From assembly GCA_963556255.1 (NCBI GenBank), contig OY744616.1, positions 34,318,621-34,382,620 of the forward strand: a DNA stretch of 64,000 nucleotides. The letters are read 5' to 3'. Made by a program: the position numbers and the translations under genes. Position 1 is the first letter of the stretch; each line of letters begins with the position of its first letter. This DNA comes from Allolobophora icterica (taxonomy: Eukaryota; Annelida; Clitellata; Crassiclitellata; Lumbricidae). The notes beneath the pieces were generated by a model that was not told where the DNA came from, did no database searches, and saw only the letters and a list, made by a program, of their open reading frames with translations. Below are positions 42,540-54,520 of the stretch, piece by piece.

Positions 42540-42843
42540 TACCTTGATATGACTCCTCAACCCTCAGTCCCCTCACAATCTCAGCATCAATTAAAAGAGT
42601 CCTTGGTAAAACATTATCTTACCTACAACGCCCTTCAAGCCCTTCTTACATTTGCCAGCTATTCACCATCCAACCGTCCGGGTCTACTCGTTAAATATCA
42701 TATCTTTATCTCGGCCTCCAGCCTTCTCTGAAAAAATTCTTCAACCGCTCCTTATAAATAGTCTATGATGCACCAGCTCTTTGGAATGATTTTCCAAAGA
42801 TCTCCGCCAGTTTGCTCCTCCTCCCATATCGCCTGTTGACATC
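42540..42843 (+). mobile_element. LINE ORF2 remnant
   Basis: A stretch reads YDAPALWNDFPKISASLLL, with the A-x-x-LWN-x-(L/F)P landmark of CR1/L2 ORF2 ends. It stops abruptly at the GACCAAG-type element. Confidence 0.45.
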
Positions 42844-43045
42844 CCAGACTTGTCCTCGAGACCAAGGTCTTGGTCTCGAGTGCACTCGAGTTCGTTTTTA
42901 AAAGTCTTTGTCTTGGTCTTGAGACCAAAAGTCTTGATCTTGGTCTTGGTCTTGAGGTTCAAAGTCTTGGACTTGGTCTTGAGGTTCAAAGTCTTGGTCT
43001 TGGTTTCGCAAGACCAAGACCGGCTGTCAATATGAAGAGTCATTT
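42844..43045 (-). mobile_element. GACCAAG-repeat element
   Basis: It starts CCTCGAGACCAAGGTCTTGG and contains CTCGAGTGCACTCGAG, then serial TTGGTCTTGAGGTTCAAAGTC. Related copies lie at 44848-45035, 45990-46210 (opposite direction) and 60899-60937. Similar hAT-derived elements with GGTCTTGGTCT repeats are known in animals, but that assignment is inference. Confidence 0.6.
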
Positions 43046-43600
43046 AATGATTTAACAAAACTCAAGAATTTAAAAATTTATCAAGCATGTTTGCATCATA
43101 GCCTACGACAAATACCTACGGACGGACGCAAGTCTTGTTGGTCAGGGAGACCAATCGGCAGCAGCAACTAAGTTATGCTGTGTCTGGAAGCCTTGCCGAG
43201 ACTTTTCCTGAAGCCAGTACTGCATTAAAGTAGCATGTTAACCTAAATTGGTGGTTCATGCCTGTAGACCATGAGAAAGAACATAGGCCTATATATATAT
43301 TCGTATACATACATAAATACACTCATACATACACACATGAATATACACATACATACAAACACACATAATGTGACAGCGTTGTATCTACATCATCAGCTGA
43401 TGCTTTGTTAGTAAATTTTGGCGCTATACAAATTAGCAAACTCCAGAAGCGGTCCTGCAGAAACAGCTCTGGCAAACATTATAATTTAATTAAATATATT
43501 CGATATTTCATCACAAATATTATTGCCCTTATCTTATTATTTTAATAAGCGTTGTTATCGGTAATTATAAATTAATTGAGTCGTTTTAAAGATTTTCCGG
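43046..43600. other. Unassigned intergenic sequence
   Basis: A (TACA)n-like tract at 43290-43370 and AT-rich sequence follow the GACCAAG element. No gene is seen. Confidence 0.35.
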
Positions 43601-43611
43601 GTTTTAAATGC

Positions 43612-43690
43612 GAATGACGTCATATCCGTGTTCTAATTCATTTGTGCCGATTACGTCATCGTCACTTTCGTTTGGCGCGCCTTTCTAGCG
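43612..43690 (+). promoter_or_regulatory. Candidate promoter with CRE and E2F-type sites
   Basis: Within 70 bp lie TGACGTCA (43615-43622), TTACGTCA (43651-43658) and TTTGGCGC (43671-43678, matching the E2F consensus TTTSSCGC). The spacing and the following exon-like sequence suggest a promoter for a cell-cycle-type gene to the right. No TATA box is seen. This is sequence-pattern inference only. Confidence 0.4.
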
Positions 43691-43792
43691 AGTTTCTTGA
43701 TTAGCGAATTAGATTGTCTTTCTGAGTGATTTGCTTGTATTACGATTGGAATATCGAATTCTGTGGTTTTACGATGAATCGTAATATTGTTG

Positions 43793-43793
<1 letters not shown>

Positions 43794-43879
<86 letters not shown>

Positions 43880-43932
43880 CCACCACCACCACCACCACCA
43901 CCACCACCACCACCACCACCACCACCACCACC

Positions 43933-43965
<33 letters not shown>

Positions 43966-44153
43966 GTCATCACCATAGTTACTGTCATCATCATCATCAT
44001 CATCGTCGTCGTCATCATCATCATCGTTACTATCATCATCGTCATCATCATCGTCATCCTCATCATCATCATAATAATCATCATCATCATCATCACCACC
44101 ATCATCATCATCGTCGTCATCATCATCATCATCGTCGTCATCATCATCGTCGT

Positions 44154-44214
<61 letters not shown>

Positions 44215-44310
44215 CCACCACCACCATCATCATCATCACCACCATCATCATCATCATCATCGTCGTCGTCGTCATCATCATCATCATCGTCATCATCATC
44301 ACCACTTGTC
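43794..44310. repeat. Long (ATC)n/(ACC)n compound microsatellite
   Basis: About 515 bp of ATC triplets, with an internal ACC block (43879-43946) and scattered CGT variants. All frames are open because the unit is a triplet, giving spurious poly-Ser, poly-Ile or poly-Asp frames of about 200 codons. It lies between the candidate promoter and the first exon-like stretch. Confidence 0.95.
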
Positions 44311-44343
44311 AAGTATGTTACCAACTGACTTCATGGTTTCTAG

Positions 44344-44610
44344 GTGGAGACAACAGCTGGATCTACTCCACTTTCGATTCCTGCACCACAAGTGAACCAA
44401 AGCCAGAGTACAGTTGCCTGTCCTGAGTGGCAACGGCTGTTGACCTCAGTGACTATGACCTTGACACCTGCCCAGCCTCTGGTCGACATGCAGCTGCCGA
44501 TCCATGATTCCACTTTCGAGTATATCGACTGGTTCCAATTCTGCTATGCGTCCAAGCGTGTCCAGGTCATAAAGACTTCAACTAGAACTCGCACGTCACC
44601 CATCAAACAG
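44344..44610 (+). CDS. Candidate exon of an unrecognised gene
   Basis: An open stretch of 89 codons lies between TGGTTTCTAG and CAG|gtatcc, phase 0 both ends; the other two frames have stops. The peptide begins VETTAGSTPLSIPAPQ and includes TFEYIDWFQFCYASKRVQV and TSPIKQ. Composition is Ser/Thr/Pro-rich, then a folded-looking aromatic part. I do not recognise the family. It could be part of a regulatory protein with Ser/Thr-Pro sites; real status needs transcript evidence. Confidence 0.45.
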
Positions 44611-44847
44611 GTATCCCATGATCTCCTACTTTTTATGTTTTGTTTCAATATACGGTACTCACAAGTGCTTTTAGCTGAGTGCCAGGTAGAAATGGTCTTT
44701 ACTTTGTTTTTAGAAACATGCCAGTAGCTCCGGTTGCAATGATAGCGCAGAGGTCAAAACAATGGCCATTTGCTCAGTTTGTGCCATAACTGAGAAGTTG
44801 TGATGTTGCAGGATAACAGTGTTAAGTATCTAGATACAAAATACCAG

Positions 44848-45035
44848 TCTTGTTGTCAAGACCTTAAACCTCAAGACCAAGACCAAGACCAAGACCTTGT
44901 ACCTCAAGACCAAGACCAAGACCAAGACCTTGAACCTCAAGACCAAGACCAAGACCAAGACCTTGAACCTCAAGATCAAGACCAAGACCAAGACCTTGAA
45001 CCTCAAGACCAAGACCGAGACCAAGACCCAAAAAA
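44848..45035 (-). mobile_element. GACCAAG-repeat element
   Basis: It starts CAGTCTTGTTGTCAAGACCT and continues with four or more units of about 31 bp built on ACCAAGACCTTGAACCTCAA. The apparent open frames (QDQDQD) are repeat by-products. It is probably intronic to the candidate gene. Confidence 0.6.
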
Positions 45036-45540
45036 GTCACAGTCGTATCCAGACTTCTATTCCTTACTAAAAAATTGTCCAGTCGGACTACTCGTTATTT
45101 TAATGAAAACATGAGTTTTTTCTTTTATTCAAGCAAAACAACTCTAAATGGAGACTGCAGAGAATTCCGAATTCGTATTTACAAAAGTTCTTCATGCGAA
45201 ATGTTATTCCAAATGCCTGTTGAATTTTATAAAAACCAATTTGCTCAGAATTTTCTGACCAAGACGTGACCTGTGGGGCCTCATAAAAATTCTGCCATGT
45301 GAAAAAACACGGTCTACAAGTGTTGAAATCGCTAGCAGACAAAGCAGCTTTTCAAGAACCGGATGTAAATGTACAAATTAATCATGAGTCTGTTTTGAAA
45401 TCATTCCATGATAAATAACCGGAAGTCAAAATAATTGTCCAAAACAACAGTGAAGCCTCATTCACACCGTGTAAATACTAAAGCAATAACTGTATGAGTA
45501 ATTGTTGGATAAATTTTTAAAATTCTTCCCTTTTGTTAAA
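45036..45540 (+). other. Unassigned stretch
   Basis: No exon or repeat recognised. Confidence 0.3.
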
Positions 45541-45975
45541 ATTAATCTTCTTCTTCTTTCTTCTTTTCCTTCAGGCTCGAATTAATCCCTCTTTGGAGAG
45601 GGGTCAGCCACTCGGATCCTTCTCTTCCACTTGTTTCTTTCTTGAGCATCTTCTTTCTTCAGTTTTAGGAGTTTTAGGTCTTGTTGTATCGTGTCTTCCC
45701 ATCTCTTCCTCTGTCGTCCCCGACTGCGGCGTCCGTATACCTCTGCATTCATGATTCTTTTCACACAACTATCATCCTCTTTTCTCATTACATGTCCATA
45801 CCACCTCAGCCTGGTCTCTCGTACTTTGTCAGTTATACATGCCACCCCGAGCTTCTTTCTGATGTCCACATTTCTTTTCCTGTCCTTCAGTGAGATCCCA
45901 AGTATCCATCGTAGCATTCTCATCTCTGTTCTCTCCAGTAACCCTTCATCCCTTTTTGTCAGCGCCCAGGCGCTA
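45541..45975 (-). mobile_element. RTE-clade LINE 3' end
   Basis: On the - strand ORF2 ends WALTKRDEGLLERTEMRMLR, WILGISLKDRKRN, VRETRLRWYGHVMRKEDD, GRRSRGRQRKRWEDTI and DAQERNKWKRRIRVADPSPK. These landmarks are typical of RTE-type reverse transcriptases. It is uninterrupted over about 125 codons, 5'-truncated, with a GAAGAAGAAGATT tail (45541-45570). Confidence 0.9.
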
Positions 45976-45989
45976 AAATTGTTAAAATT

Positions 45990-46210
45990 AATGACTGTTC
46001 ATATTGACAAAAGTCTTGGTCTTGGTCTTGCAAAACCAAGACCAAGACTTTGAACCTCAAGACCAAGACCAAGACCAAGACCTTGAACCTCAAGACCAAG
46101 ACCAAGACCAAGACCTTGAACCTCAAGACCAAGACCAAGACCAAGACTTTTAAAAACGAACTCGAGTGCACTCGAGACCAAGACCTTGGTCTCGAGGACA
46201 ACAAGACTGC
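45990..46210 (+). mobile_element. GACCAAG-repeat element, opposite orientation
   Basis: It ends CTTGGTCTCGAGGACAACAA plus GACTG, the inverse of the start of the copies at 42844 and 60899. It contains repeated GACCTTGAACCTCAAGACCA units and CTCGAGTGCACTCGAG. Confidence 0.6.
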
Positions 46211-46512
46211 AAAATACTAATCCAGATAATGTTTTCCTTTCATGGGTTTGGCATAAACCTAAAATACATCTGTCTGAAAGAGAGAAACTAACTCTGAAAT
46301 TAAAAATCCTGTGCTTTCGTTAAATGTTTAGGGTGGGTCTGTGCAGAACTTACACCAGATATATACTCTGGCAGTACAGATACGCTATCAAAACAAGCTG
46401 AATACTATAATGAATTCAGTCACAGTTGCACAGGAATGGACAGCCAACTCCGAGCACACAGATGCTTGCTTCTCCTTCACGACAGACGCGCGCCATGGCA
46501 GCTGACTCCTAG

Positions 46513-47115
46513 TTGCAAATTCCAGCTGCATCCAAGAAACGTCCTGCTCCACAACCTCCTCGAGTTCTTCTGCCATTGACGGCGGACAGTGGAATCGGTC
46601 GACTGATTCGACCACCTCCACGTCTTCCTGGTGTTTCACATCCACTGACAACAAGGACTGCTGTCGAAGACTCAGTTGGACAATCTCCCCAGGTGATGGA
46701 ACTGAAGATGTAGCAATCCAGCTGACTAACGGAAATGGACATACTCCATCGAGTTCACAGTCAAGCGGATTTAAGAAAATGTCGCCTTCACCCTTAGAAG
46801 AATCTAAGAAACCCACTTTTCTCGTTGCTGGATCTCTCGATAAATCAGATTCAGCAGCATTCCATGTGCATGGAGGGGTAAGAGAAGGAGAAGGAGGAGG
46901 AAGGGGAGGAGGAGGAGGAGTACGAAGAGGAGGAGTAGGTAGAGGAGGAGGAGAGGAGAACGCGTGTCTTCTGCCGTGGTGGAAGGCAGTCGCGGCAACC
47001 AGCCGCCGCATCGGAGAGCAAACCGACAATTCTGAAACGAGGAGGCCTCGACATCAAAAACAGCACCAAAAAAAGAAAGACCAAGACAAAACCGCCACAG
47101 TACCATCTCCACCAG
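46513..47115 (+). CDS. Candidate exon region of the unrecognised gene, two open frames
   Basis: Frame 1 from 46513 reads LQIPAASKKRPAPQPPRVLL and GRLIRPPPRLPGVSHPL to SVGQSPQ|gtgatg (46692), phase 0 with the exon at 44344. A second frame is open from 46515 to 47115 and reads ISPGDGTEDVAIQLTNGNG, KKMSPSPLEESKKPTFL and then a Gly/Glu-rich part. It ends CAG|gtatgt, phase 1 with the next two candidate exons. The two frames cannot both be in one intact product, so either an extra intron (46693-46989) or a frameshift is involved. The - strand is also open for 213 codons but has a poorer composition. Confidence 0.35.
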
Positions 47116-47500
47116 GTATGTGGCTGACGTTTTCTTTCCTATCATTTGATGTCTTTCCCTTTGATGTAGGCTGAGTTGACTCCTTTCTGAATATCAGAGA
47201 GTGTCTTCTCAGTAAGAAAATAAATATGACTGCCTTTTCCATTCTGATTTTGTGGTATGAATTTATTTTAATATAGCTGCATTTTTACTTATATTTAATT
47301 AAGTGTATATGCATTATGAACTATTAAATGCCCTAAAAAGCTGCTAAACTTGTTTTGAAACTATATCCCACCGCTGCAGCAATGTGATATGCTGAAGATA
47401 GAGTTTGGATATGATAATACATGCATTCCCATATGGGGCTCATACATGTATGTCCTTCATCTAGGTATTTGATGTGCCATTGGTTGATGCCTTGTGCATT
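47116..47500 (+). other. Probable intron of the unrecognised gene
   Basis: It starts with the strong donor gtatgt. No repeat is recognised before the ATG/TGA-rich tracts at 47520. Confidence 0.3.
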
Positions 47501-47524
47501 AGATACCCGTACGATAGATGTTAC

Positions 47525-47675
47525 TAAATGATGATGATGATGAGGATGAGGAGGAGGAGGAGGAGGATGATGAGGATATGGATATGGATATGGATGATCA
47601 TAATGATCATAATGATCATAATGATAATGATAATGATAATGATATGATATGATATGATGATATGATATGATAATG

Positions 47676-47707
<32 letters not shown>

Positions 47708-47714
47708 CATAATC

Positions 47715-47750
<36 letters not shown>

Positions 47751-47760
47751 GTATAAAAAA
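47525..47760. repeat. Compound GATGAT/GATATG/GATAAT/TAA microsatellite
   Basis: The tract changes unit several times: GATGAGGAG, GATATG, CATAATGAT, GATATGAT, AATGAT, then TAA. It precedes the stacked retrotransposon tails. Confidence 0.85.
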
Positions 47761-47962
47761 AATAATAAAAGGACATTCCTGGAGAATCCTTGATACCCCG
47801 GGGCTAAAAAAAAAAAATAAAAAATAAAAATAAAAATAAAAATAATAATAATAATAATAGAGATGCAACCATTCCAGAATAACTAGTTTTCTTTTGTCTC
47901 CTGACAAATTTTTGTGACGCCCGAGGGATTATGTTTACCTCGGGACAAAAAAAAAAAAAAAA

Positions 47963-48035
<73 letters not shown>

Positions 48036-48036
48036 G
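47761..48036 (+). mobile_element. Two very short non-LTR retrotransposon 3' ends in tandem
   Basis: Segment one (about 47766-47860) ends TTGATACCCCGGGGCT then A-rich and AAT repeats. Segment two (about 47861-48036) ends with a potential hairpin, CCCGAGG (47920-47926) and CCTCGGG (47938-47944), then A-rich sequence and (TAA)n. Both look like 3' ends of the same family as the copy that follows. Confidence 0.6.
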
Positions 48037-49215
<1,179 letters not shown>

Positions 49216-49767
49216 CCTTATGATAAGATGCTATATAAATTTGCAATTATAATTATACCAGGACTAGGTTTGCCCTTTATTCTATATTTTTCTTTGCAGT
49301 CCTAGTTTGATAGAGAGAAACAAGTGGAAGAAAGCATCTTTGATTGGTCTGGAGATTTTAATATGTTACATCTGTTTCCAGTCCAGTCTTCACAGTTCAG
49401 TACTAGACTAACGACTCTTAATTGAACTGTACTTGTTCACATTACTGAACTAGTCTATTGTGTATCTTGAACTGTACTGTTAGGCTTTTAATGGTGACGT
49501 TTGTGCTTGTAGCTCTCCAATGGTCGGTCGTTTGGAGCACATTTTTTCACTACAGTCCTTTTCTTTTTTTGGTCACTGTCATCTCTGTCTCGTCTTTTTT
49601 CATCTTTTATTCTTAGTCTTTTTGGCTTGCTGCATCTGTTGCAAAAAAGTGATTTTGGTTAGTCAAGGGTTTCGAGAATAAATGAATGTTTTGCAGTAAA
49701 TATTAGCTAGTTACTGGTGCTAGACGTTTTCTGTTTTAAATGTGAACTTGGTGTACTTTGATTTCAG
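49216..49767 (+). other. Probable intron of the unrecognised gene, distal part
   Basis: It contains a retroposon-tail-like GATGCTATATAAATTTGCAA at 49226-49246 and T/C-rich sequence. It ends TTTGATTTCAG at 49767. Confidence 0.35.
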
Positions 49768-49854
49768 CATTGGCTGTCGAGTCCCAGAGATTGCCAGTCT
49801 GTTCTGAGGCTGCTTCCTCTACTAAACCAACTCCGCCTTCATCTTTAAGTTCAG
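49768..49854 (+). CDS. Candidate exon of the unrecognised gene
   Basis: With phase 1 entry the peptide is ALAVESQRLPVCSEAASS then TKPTPPSSLSS, ending TCAG|gtaact. It is 29 codons, phase 1 on both sides, and is open only when spliced: reading through the donor reaches a TGA within four codons. The family is not recognised. Confidence 0.4.
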
Positions 49855-49947
49855 GTAACTCTGTCTGATCAAGTATTCTGAATGATGCCACGACTGGCTC
49901 TCTTGGTGTTAACTCTCTTTCATCATGTGGAATTGTGCCCTGTGCAG

Positions 49948-50216
49948 TAGGAGAAGAGACCGGTTCTTATTTGTCAAGCGGAAAGTATGCTCAGGAATCT
50001 GGAAACTTTGAATCTGGACTGATATTTACCAAGGCTGTGGACGATGAATACGACGATGATGCTTTGGCTGCGGAAGCAGAGGACTGTTTCTGTGAGCCAG
50101 ACATTGGTTACGATGGAGCAATCGTATTTGCCTGTGCAGATGTTATGTTTGTAACTCCAGAAGTGCAAAGACCAAATGCTAGTGTAGCAGCTGCACCTTC
50201 TAATAGGTCATGACTT
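49948..50216 (+). CDS. Candidate exon of the unrecognised gene, acidic, ends in TGA
   Basis: After the acceptor GTGCCCTGTGCAG the phase-1 reading gives VGEETGSYLSSGKYAQESGN, DDEYDDDALAAEAEDCFCEP, DIGYDGAIVFACADVMFVTP and ends SVAAAPSNRS-stop. It is acidic and cysteine-containing. The stop may be the gene's end, or an early disruption, since coding-like sequence continues beyond it. Confidence 0.45.
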
Positions 50217-51710
50217 CAGAACAGTGTGTAGAGTAGGTGACTGAGTCACATAATGCAGACTCCAGTTCAGCAAAGCAATTGAATTTGAAGGCAGTTAAAG
50301 TTGATAATATGAGTCAGCTACCTGGTTTTGTTCTGGAATCGAAAGCAGCTAGCCGATGTCTTGCACAGCACAGAATTGGGACAAGAAGTTAGCAGGAGCA
50401 ATTTGAAACCAGCAGGTGATGAATGCAAAGTGTTGGAGAATTATAACAAACTGGTGACAATGCTTGGGAGCCGCGTACAATTATCATCGATAAATCAAAG
50501 ACTTTTCCCATGTACACTGCTCCAAACGTTCCCGAGGTCTGCCAAATTAGTTCTGTAGGGAACACATCTGACCCTCTGACAACTGAAGAAACTGAATTGC
50601 AATCTCAGACGACAGGTGCCAAAGGGGAAAGAAGGGCTCTCCATACTACCAGTCAAATTTCAAACGAAACTCGTGAAAAACTCTCAAATGACAAGTTTTT
50701 TGTTGGATCGGTCATTGTGTAGTTGATTTTATCCATTTACGAACTCGCCTTCTGTGACTCGGTGAATGCAAACACTTTGAGTTGTGCCACCAACACAGGC
50801 GAAAAGAAGCAAGCACCGTTAAGCAACGAATCTGCTCAAACGAATCTGCCAACACTTCAGAGCCTCTGACAACTGAAGGAAGTGAATTGCAATCTCAGAC
50901 GACAGTTGCTAGAGGGGAAAGGACTGTCCCCTACCAGAAATTCAGACTCTGAATCAGAATGCAGCCGAGAGCCCCTTCATCATCTGGGAAGGCATTCGCT
51001 ACTGGTAGCTACTGGTGATTTTAAGAATGCTTTGGACAATGGACAGCAGTAAAGTGAATCAGAACCCATGCTTAACATCACAGAACAGCAGACTTTTAGA
51101 GCTCCTCGCGGCAAAACATTCCACGAATACTTCATTAACTGTTGGACTACGGAAACATCTCTCCAGATGGCAGCAGCAGCAGCATCAGCAGCAGCGGAAC
51201 AGCTCTGGTGACCTTCTGGAGAAGTCCGCCCCAGTGACCTGCGACTCTGATGCAAGTCTTTCACGCCTGACAAAGAATCCCTTCTGCTTCAGTTCCGTAT
51301 CTGCACCTGATGTAAATGATACCAAAGAAGTCAAGGAAAGTAAGAGCTTTCTAAACTCATCCAGCGGTCAGAGCATTTGCTCTCTTCCTGCAACAAGTGG
51401 TTCCTTGGTGATCGCCAACAGATCAAATATATATATATACTCGATCATCGGCTGTAAATGGTTCAAACAGTTTAGCAGTGACAAACAGCAAGGGGTTAGA
51501 AAAGGGCTTAACATTATCCTGTCTTCACATTGGAACAACTCCACAAAACAAATGCTGCTGCTGCCATCCACCCTGACGTCCACTGTCACGGACAAGAAAT
51601 CCAAAGGGGCTGAGCTCAGATGCCTTATCTCTGCGTCGCAGCTGGACTCTGGGGAACCCATCGACCCGAGGAGACCCTAAATCCGTCCTAAGGTTGGAAG
51701 TATGGTAAGG
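50217..51710 (+). pseudogene. Coding-like region with several frameshifts
   Basis: Coding-style peptides continue but change frame: SSSAKQLNLKAVKVDNMSQL, then QEVSRSNLKPAGDECKVLEN, then KTFPMYTAPNVPEVCQISSV, then SCATNTGEKKQAPLSNESAQ, then RNSDSESECSREPLHHLG, then SSDALSLRRSWTLGNPST at the end. A motif PLTTE-x-x-ELQSQTT-x-A-x-GER occurs twice (about 50571-50629 and 50865-50922). The largest single frame is 221 codons (51015-51680), with a Gln/Ala-type triplet run. The neighbouring B56 exons are clean, so this is more likely a decayed gene end than sequencing error; unrecognised introns are the alternative. Confidence 0.4.
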
Positions 51711-52839
51711 GGCCATCCATTAGTATGTACACACGGAGAGGGAGCGGGGTTTTATCCAAACTCATATATGTTACCTATTTGGGGGGCTACTGATACTTTA
51801 TTATGGGCCACTCATGTATACATACTTTTTGTATTTATGTATGCACCCTTTATGTATTTATATATGGATAGGAAACGGGGGAGGGGCACCGGTGTTATAG
51901 TGCTCACCTTCCATTGTGCCTCCATCTGGGATGTACGAGTATCCCCTTCCTTCTCCATGCAGTCGATTCCTCTCTGCCCGCATCTCACGAGAGCCCTGTT
52001 AGTGGGACGTAGACGTCAATTGCAGCCTCTTTTTTTTATCAATTCTCATGTTAGCTTGGCCCAGTTTTAATGGTCGACATGCACTTTTTTTATATCATCT
52101 CGGAGGCGAATATCCCAAGTGTATTTTAAACCAGTCAGTCACATTGTGCCACTTTGACCAATGACAGGACGTCCTAAGATACCGTATAGTATACAAGATG
52201 TAGACTAAAATATCCGTCTCTGTTGACTGTATTCACCCGACGCCCCTTCGTCGACTGTCTTCCGTTCGGCTCCTTTTCGTCGACCGTTCTTCGACTCTTC
52301 TTGTCGACTCCTCTAGCACGACTGTCCTCGTAGACTCACTTAGCCCGGCTCTCTTTCTTTTCCGTTGATCACTCCTTTCGGCGATGCACCTTGACCTAGT
52401 CCATCCCTTTGGACCCCACGGCCATCGCCGACCATCGCTGTATTAGCTATATATTTACAGACCTACGTTCCTACATTCGTTATAAACGATATATCTATGT
52501 ATATTAGGCTATATATTACATACACCTTATACTATAGATCCTATAGGCGTACGCTTTTGCAGACCTACATTCATAGATCTACAGTCCCTACATTAGCTAC
52601 CAAGGACATATCTATACATCGACATGTCTATATTAGTCTATAGCTTATTTACATCTTATACTACGTATCCCATAGGTATGTCTGTTTGATATGCATTAGG
52701 TCTGTTTTTAGGTGTTATCATTTTTCCGAATATGTGTACATACTAAGTGGATGGCTCCTAGGGCCCCATCCATCCAGCTCTATTGTTTGTGTGTATTATT
52801 ATTTTTATTATTGTTTGTATTATTGTATGTATTATTATA
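51711..52839. other. Unassigned sequence left of the inverted repeat
   Basis: It contains short TCGTCGACTG-type repeats at 52235-52325 and TATACATA-like AT-rich sequence. No gene is seen. Confidence 0.3.
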
Positions 52840-53640
52840 ACCCATCCATCTATCAATACATCCATCAACCCATGAAGTCATTCATGAGTTCATTCATTCA
52901 TTCATCGTCCATTCTTGCGTTCATGCATCGATTCCAGCCGTCAAGTTCATTCCTTCATTCTTCCGTCCAGCCATGCACACGCCCATCCATTCATCCCCTC
53001 CAAGTGATTCATTCCTACGCCCATTCATCGATTCATCGCTACATCCATCCACGCATCGATCGTTCATTCACTCATTCGTCATTCATTCATTCACCCACTT
53101 ACGAACCTGACAGATTTCTCTGTCTGTGTAGCCATCCATCATCCATCAATGCGTCCATCAGTATATGCATACATCCATTACCCGCCTCTCCCCGCACTCA
53201 TCGACTCATCCATTCGTCCATCCAAGTAGAGGCTCGAGATGGAAACTCTGTCTGAATGCCCTAGCTCTGCTCAAGGGTTGAGAGTGAGCTGACGCTGTAT
53301 CCATCCGACCGCCACCCATCCTCCCATCCATCCTCCATTCATCCATCCTACCACCAAGCGGCAACGGCATCCGCTAGACCGTTCAGCAATTCATCCGTTC
53401 CCCCATTCACCCCTTCATCCGTTCACCCATCTCGTCATGATTCGTGTATTCAGCCATTCACCCACCCACCCTTACACCAGTTCACCCATCAAGTCTTCAT
53501 TCATTCATCGTTCCATCCACTCTGTTTGAAGATCGAAGTTCTACCAAGATATCGAAATCCAGCCTGAAGATCCAAGGCCTAGATCTCGAATGCCTCCAAA
53601 GAGAAAATCTTAGGCGTGTGCTGTTATGTTCGAATGCTTG
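52840..53640 (+). repeat. Left arm of a large inverted repeat
   Basis: The arm is made of CATC/CATT-rich subrepeats around unique landmarks: CCAAGTAGAGGCTCGAGATG, CTGCTCAAGGGTTGAGAGT, and GAAGTTCTACCAAGATATCG. The same landmarks occur inverted, in reverse order, at 55500-56300. Frames reading SIHPSIHP are repeat by-products. Confidence 0.75.
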
Positions 53641-53689
53641 GCATAAAAGGTCGACCGGTTTAACATTTCTCTACCATTTTTTTTTACTA

Positions 53690-53830
53690 TTCTCTCCTTA
53701 TAGCCCTTATCTGTAGATTTCCCGGCTTTGTTGAAAGGTAAACTAAGCATTTTGGCATTTTTCTTCGGATCACCTTTGTCCACAGATTTCAACGCTTTGT
53801 TGAAAGGTAAAACAGAGCATTTTTAAAGAG
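53690..53830 (+). repeat. Imperfect tandem pair
   Basis: GGCTTTGTTGAAAGGTAAAC followed by AGCATTTTGGCATTT is repeated about 73 bp later as CGCTTTGTTGAAAGGTAAA and ACAGAGCATTT. Confidence 0.6.
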
Positions 53831-53883
53831 ATTTCCACTGGTGGGGATAGTTTGAAAAAGGACAGTTTTCGCTGGTAATTTTA

Positions 53884-54069
53884 AGTCAAATATTTGATCT
53901 TTCAGGCAGTAAAATTATCAAAATATATAAAACTCATTATTAATGAGTCAAATATTTGAACTTTCAGGCAGTCAAATTATCAAAATCTATAAAACTCGTT
54001 ATTAATGAGTCAAATATTTGAACTTTCAGGCAGTCAAATTATCAAAATATATAAAACTCATTATTAATG
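53884..54069 (+). repeat. 62-bp tandem repeat, 3 copies
   Basis: The unit starts AGTCAAATATTTGAACTTTC and includes ATAAAACTCATTATTAATG. Starts lie at 53884, 53946 and 54008. Copies differ by only a few bases. Confidence 0.9.
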
Positions 54070-54520
54070 AGGATTTAACCTTCAAGCCTCAAGGTCATAA
54101 TAAAATAAAATAATTTATTTAATCATTTCATCATTGGTGGCGACTGATGGGACTAAAATGGACAAAATTCACTGGTTAGGAAAAGGGCAAGGACTGGTAT
54201 GGGAATTTTTAGAGGGCTGGTGGGGAAACAGTTAGCATATAAAAGTACCCTGACATAAACTAAGCATTTTGGACATTTCTGTCCTGATCGCCAGTATCCA
54301 TAGATTTCCACGTTCTATGCCAAGCTTTCGAACATTATTACCAATACGAAAATTTTTAACGCGCGCAAAGTCACAGAAATGCAAATCTAGGGCGCGGTTA
54401 GTCAGCCGCCAGGTAAAGAGCAGCTAGACATCCAGATGTTTGAAGGCCAATGAGAATTACTGAGTTGAGGCGCCTCTGGAAAGAAGGATAAGAGTTTGAG
54501 CAACGGATTTAAGCATTATT
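54070..54520. other. Spacer inside the inverted repeat
   Basis: Unassigned. A LINE-like - strand fragment may lie at 54400-54520, judging from GAGGCGCCTCTGG. Confidence 0.3.

Noticed and set aside
43726..44328. 200-codon + and 194-codon - open frames (poly-Ser/Ile/Asp)
   Set aside because: They are by-products of a triplet microsatellite, which keeps every frame open.
44800..45114. Acidic QDQDQD-rich protein
   Set aside because: It is translation of the GACCAAG mobile-element repeat.
45582..45923. Host gene on the - strand
   Set aside because: The WYGHVMR and RWEDTI landmarks identify an RTE-type LINE.
46388..47029. 213-codon - strand frame
   Set aside because: Composition is driven by a GGA/GAG tract, it lacks a family match, and the + strand has better splice signals. 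It is not formally excluded.
52686..53255. 189-codon frame reading SIHPSIHP-like
   Set aside because: It is translation of CATC/CATT repeats, and the mirrored frames on the other arm appear for the same reason.
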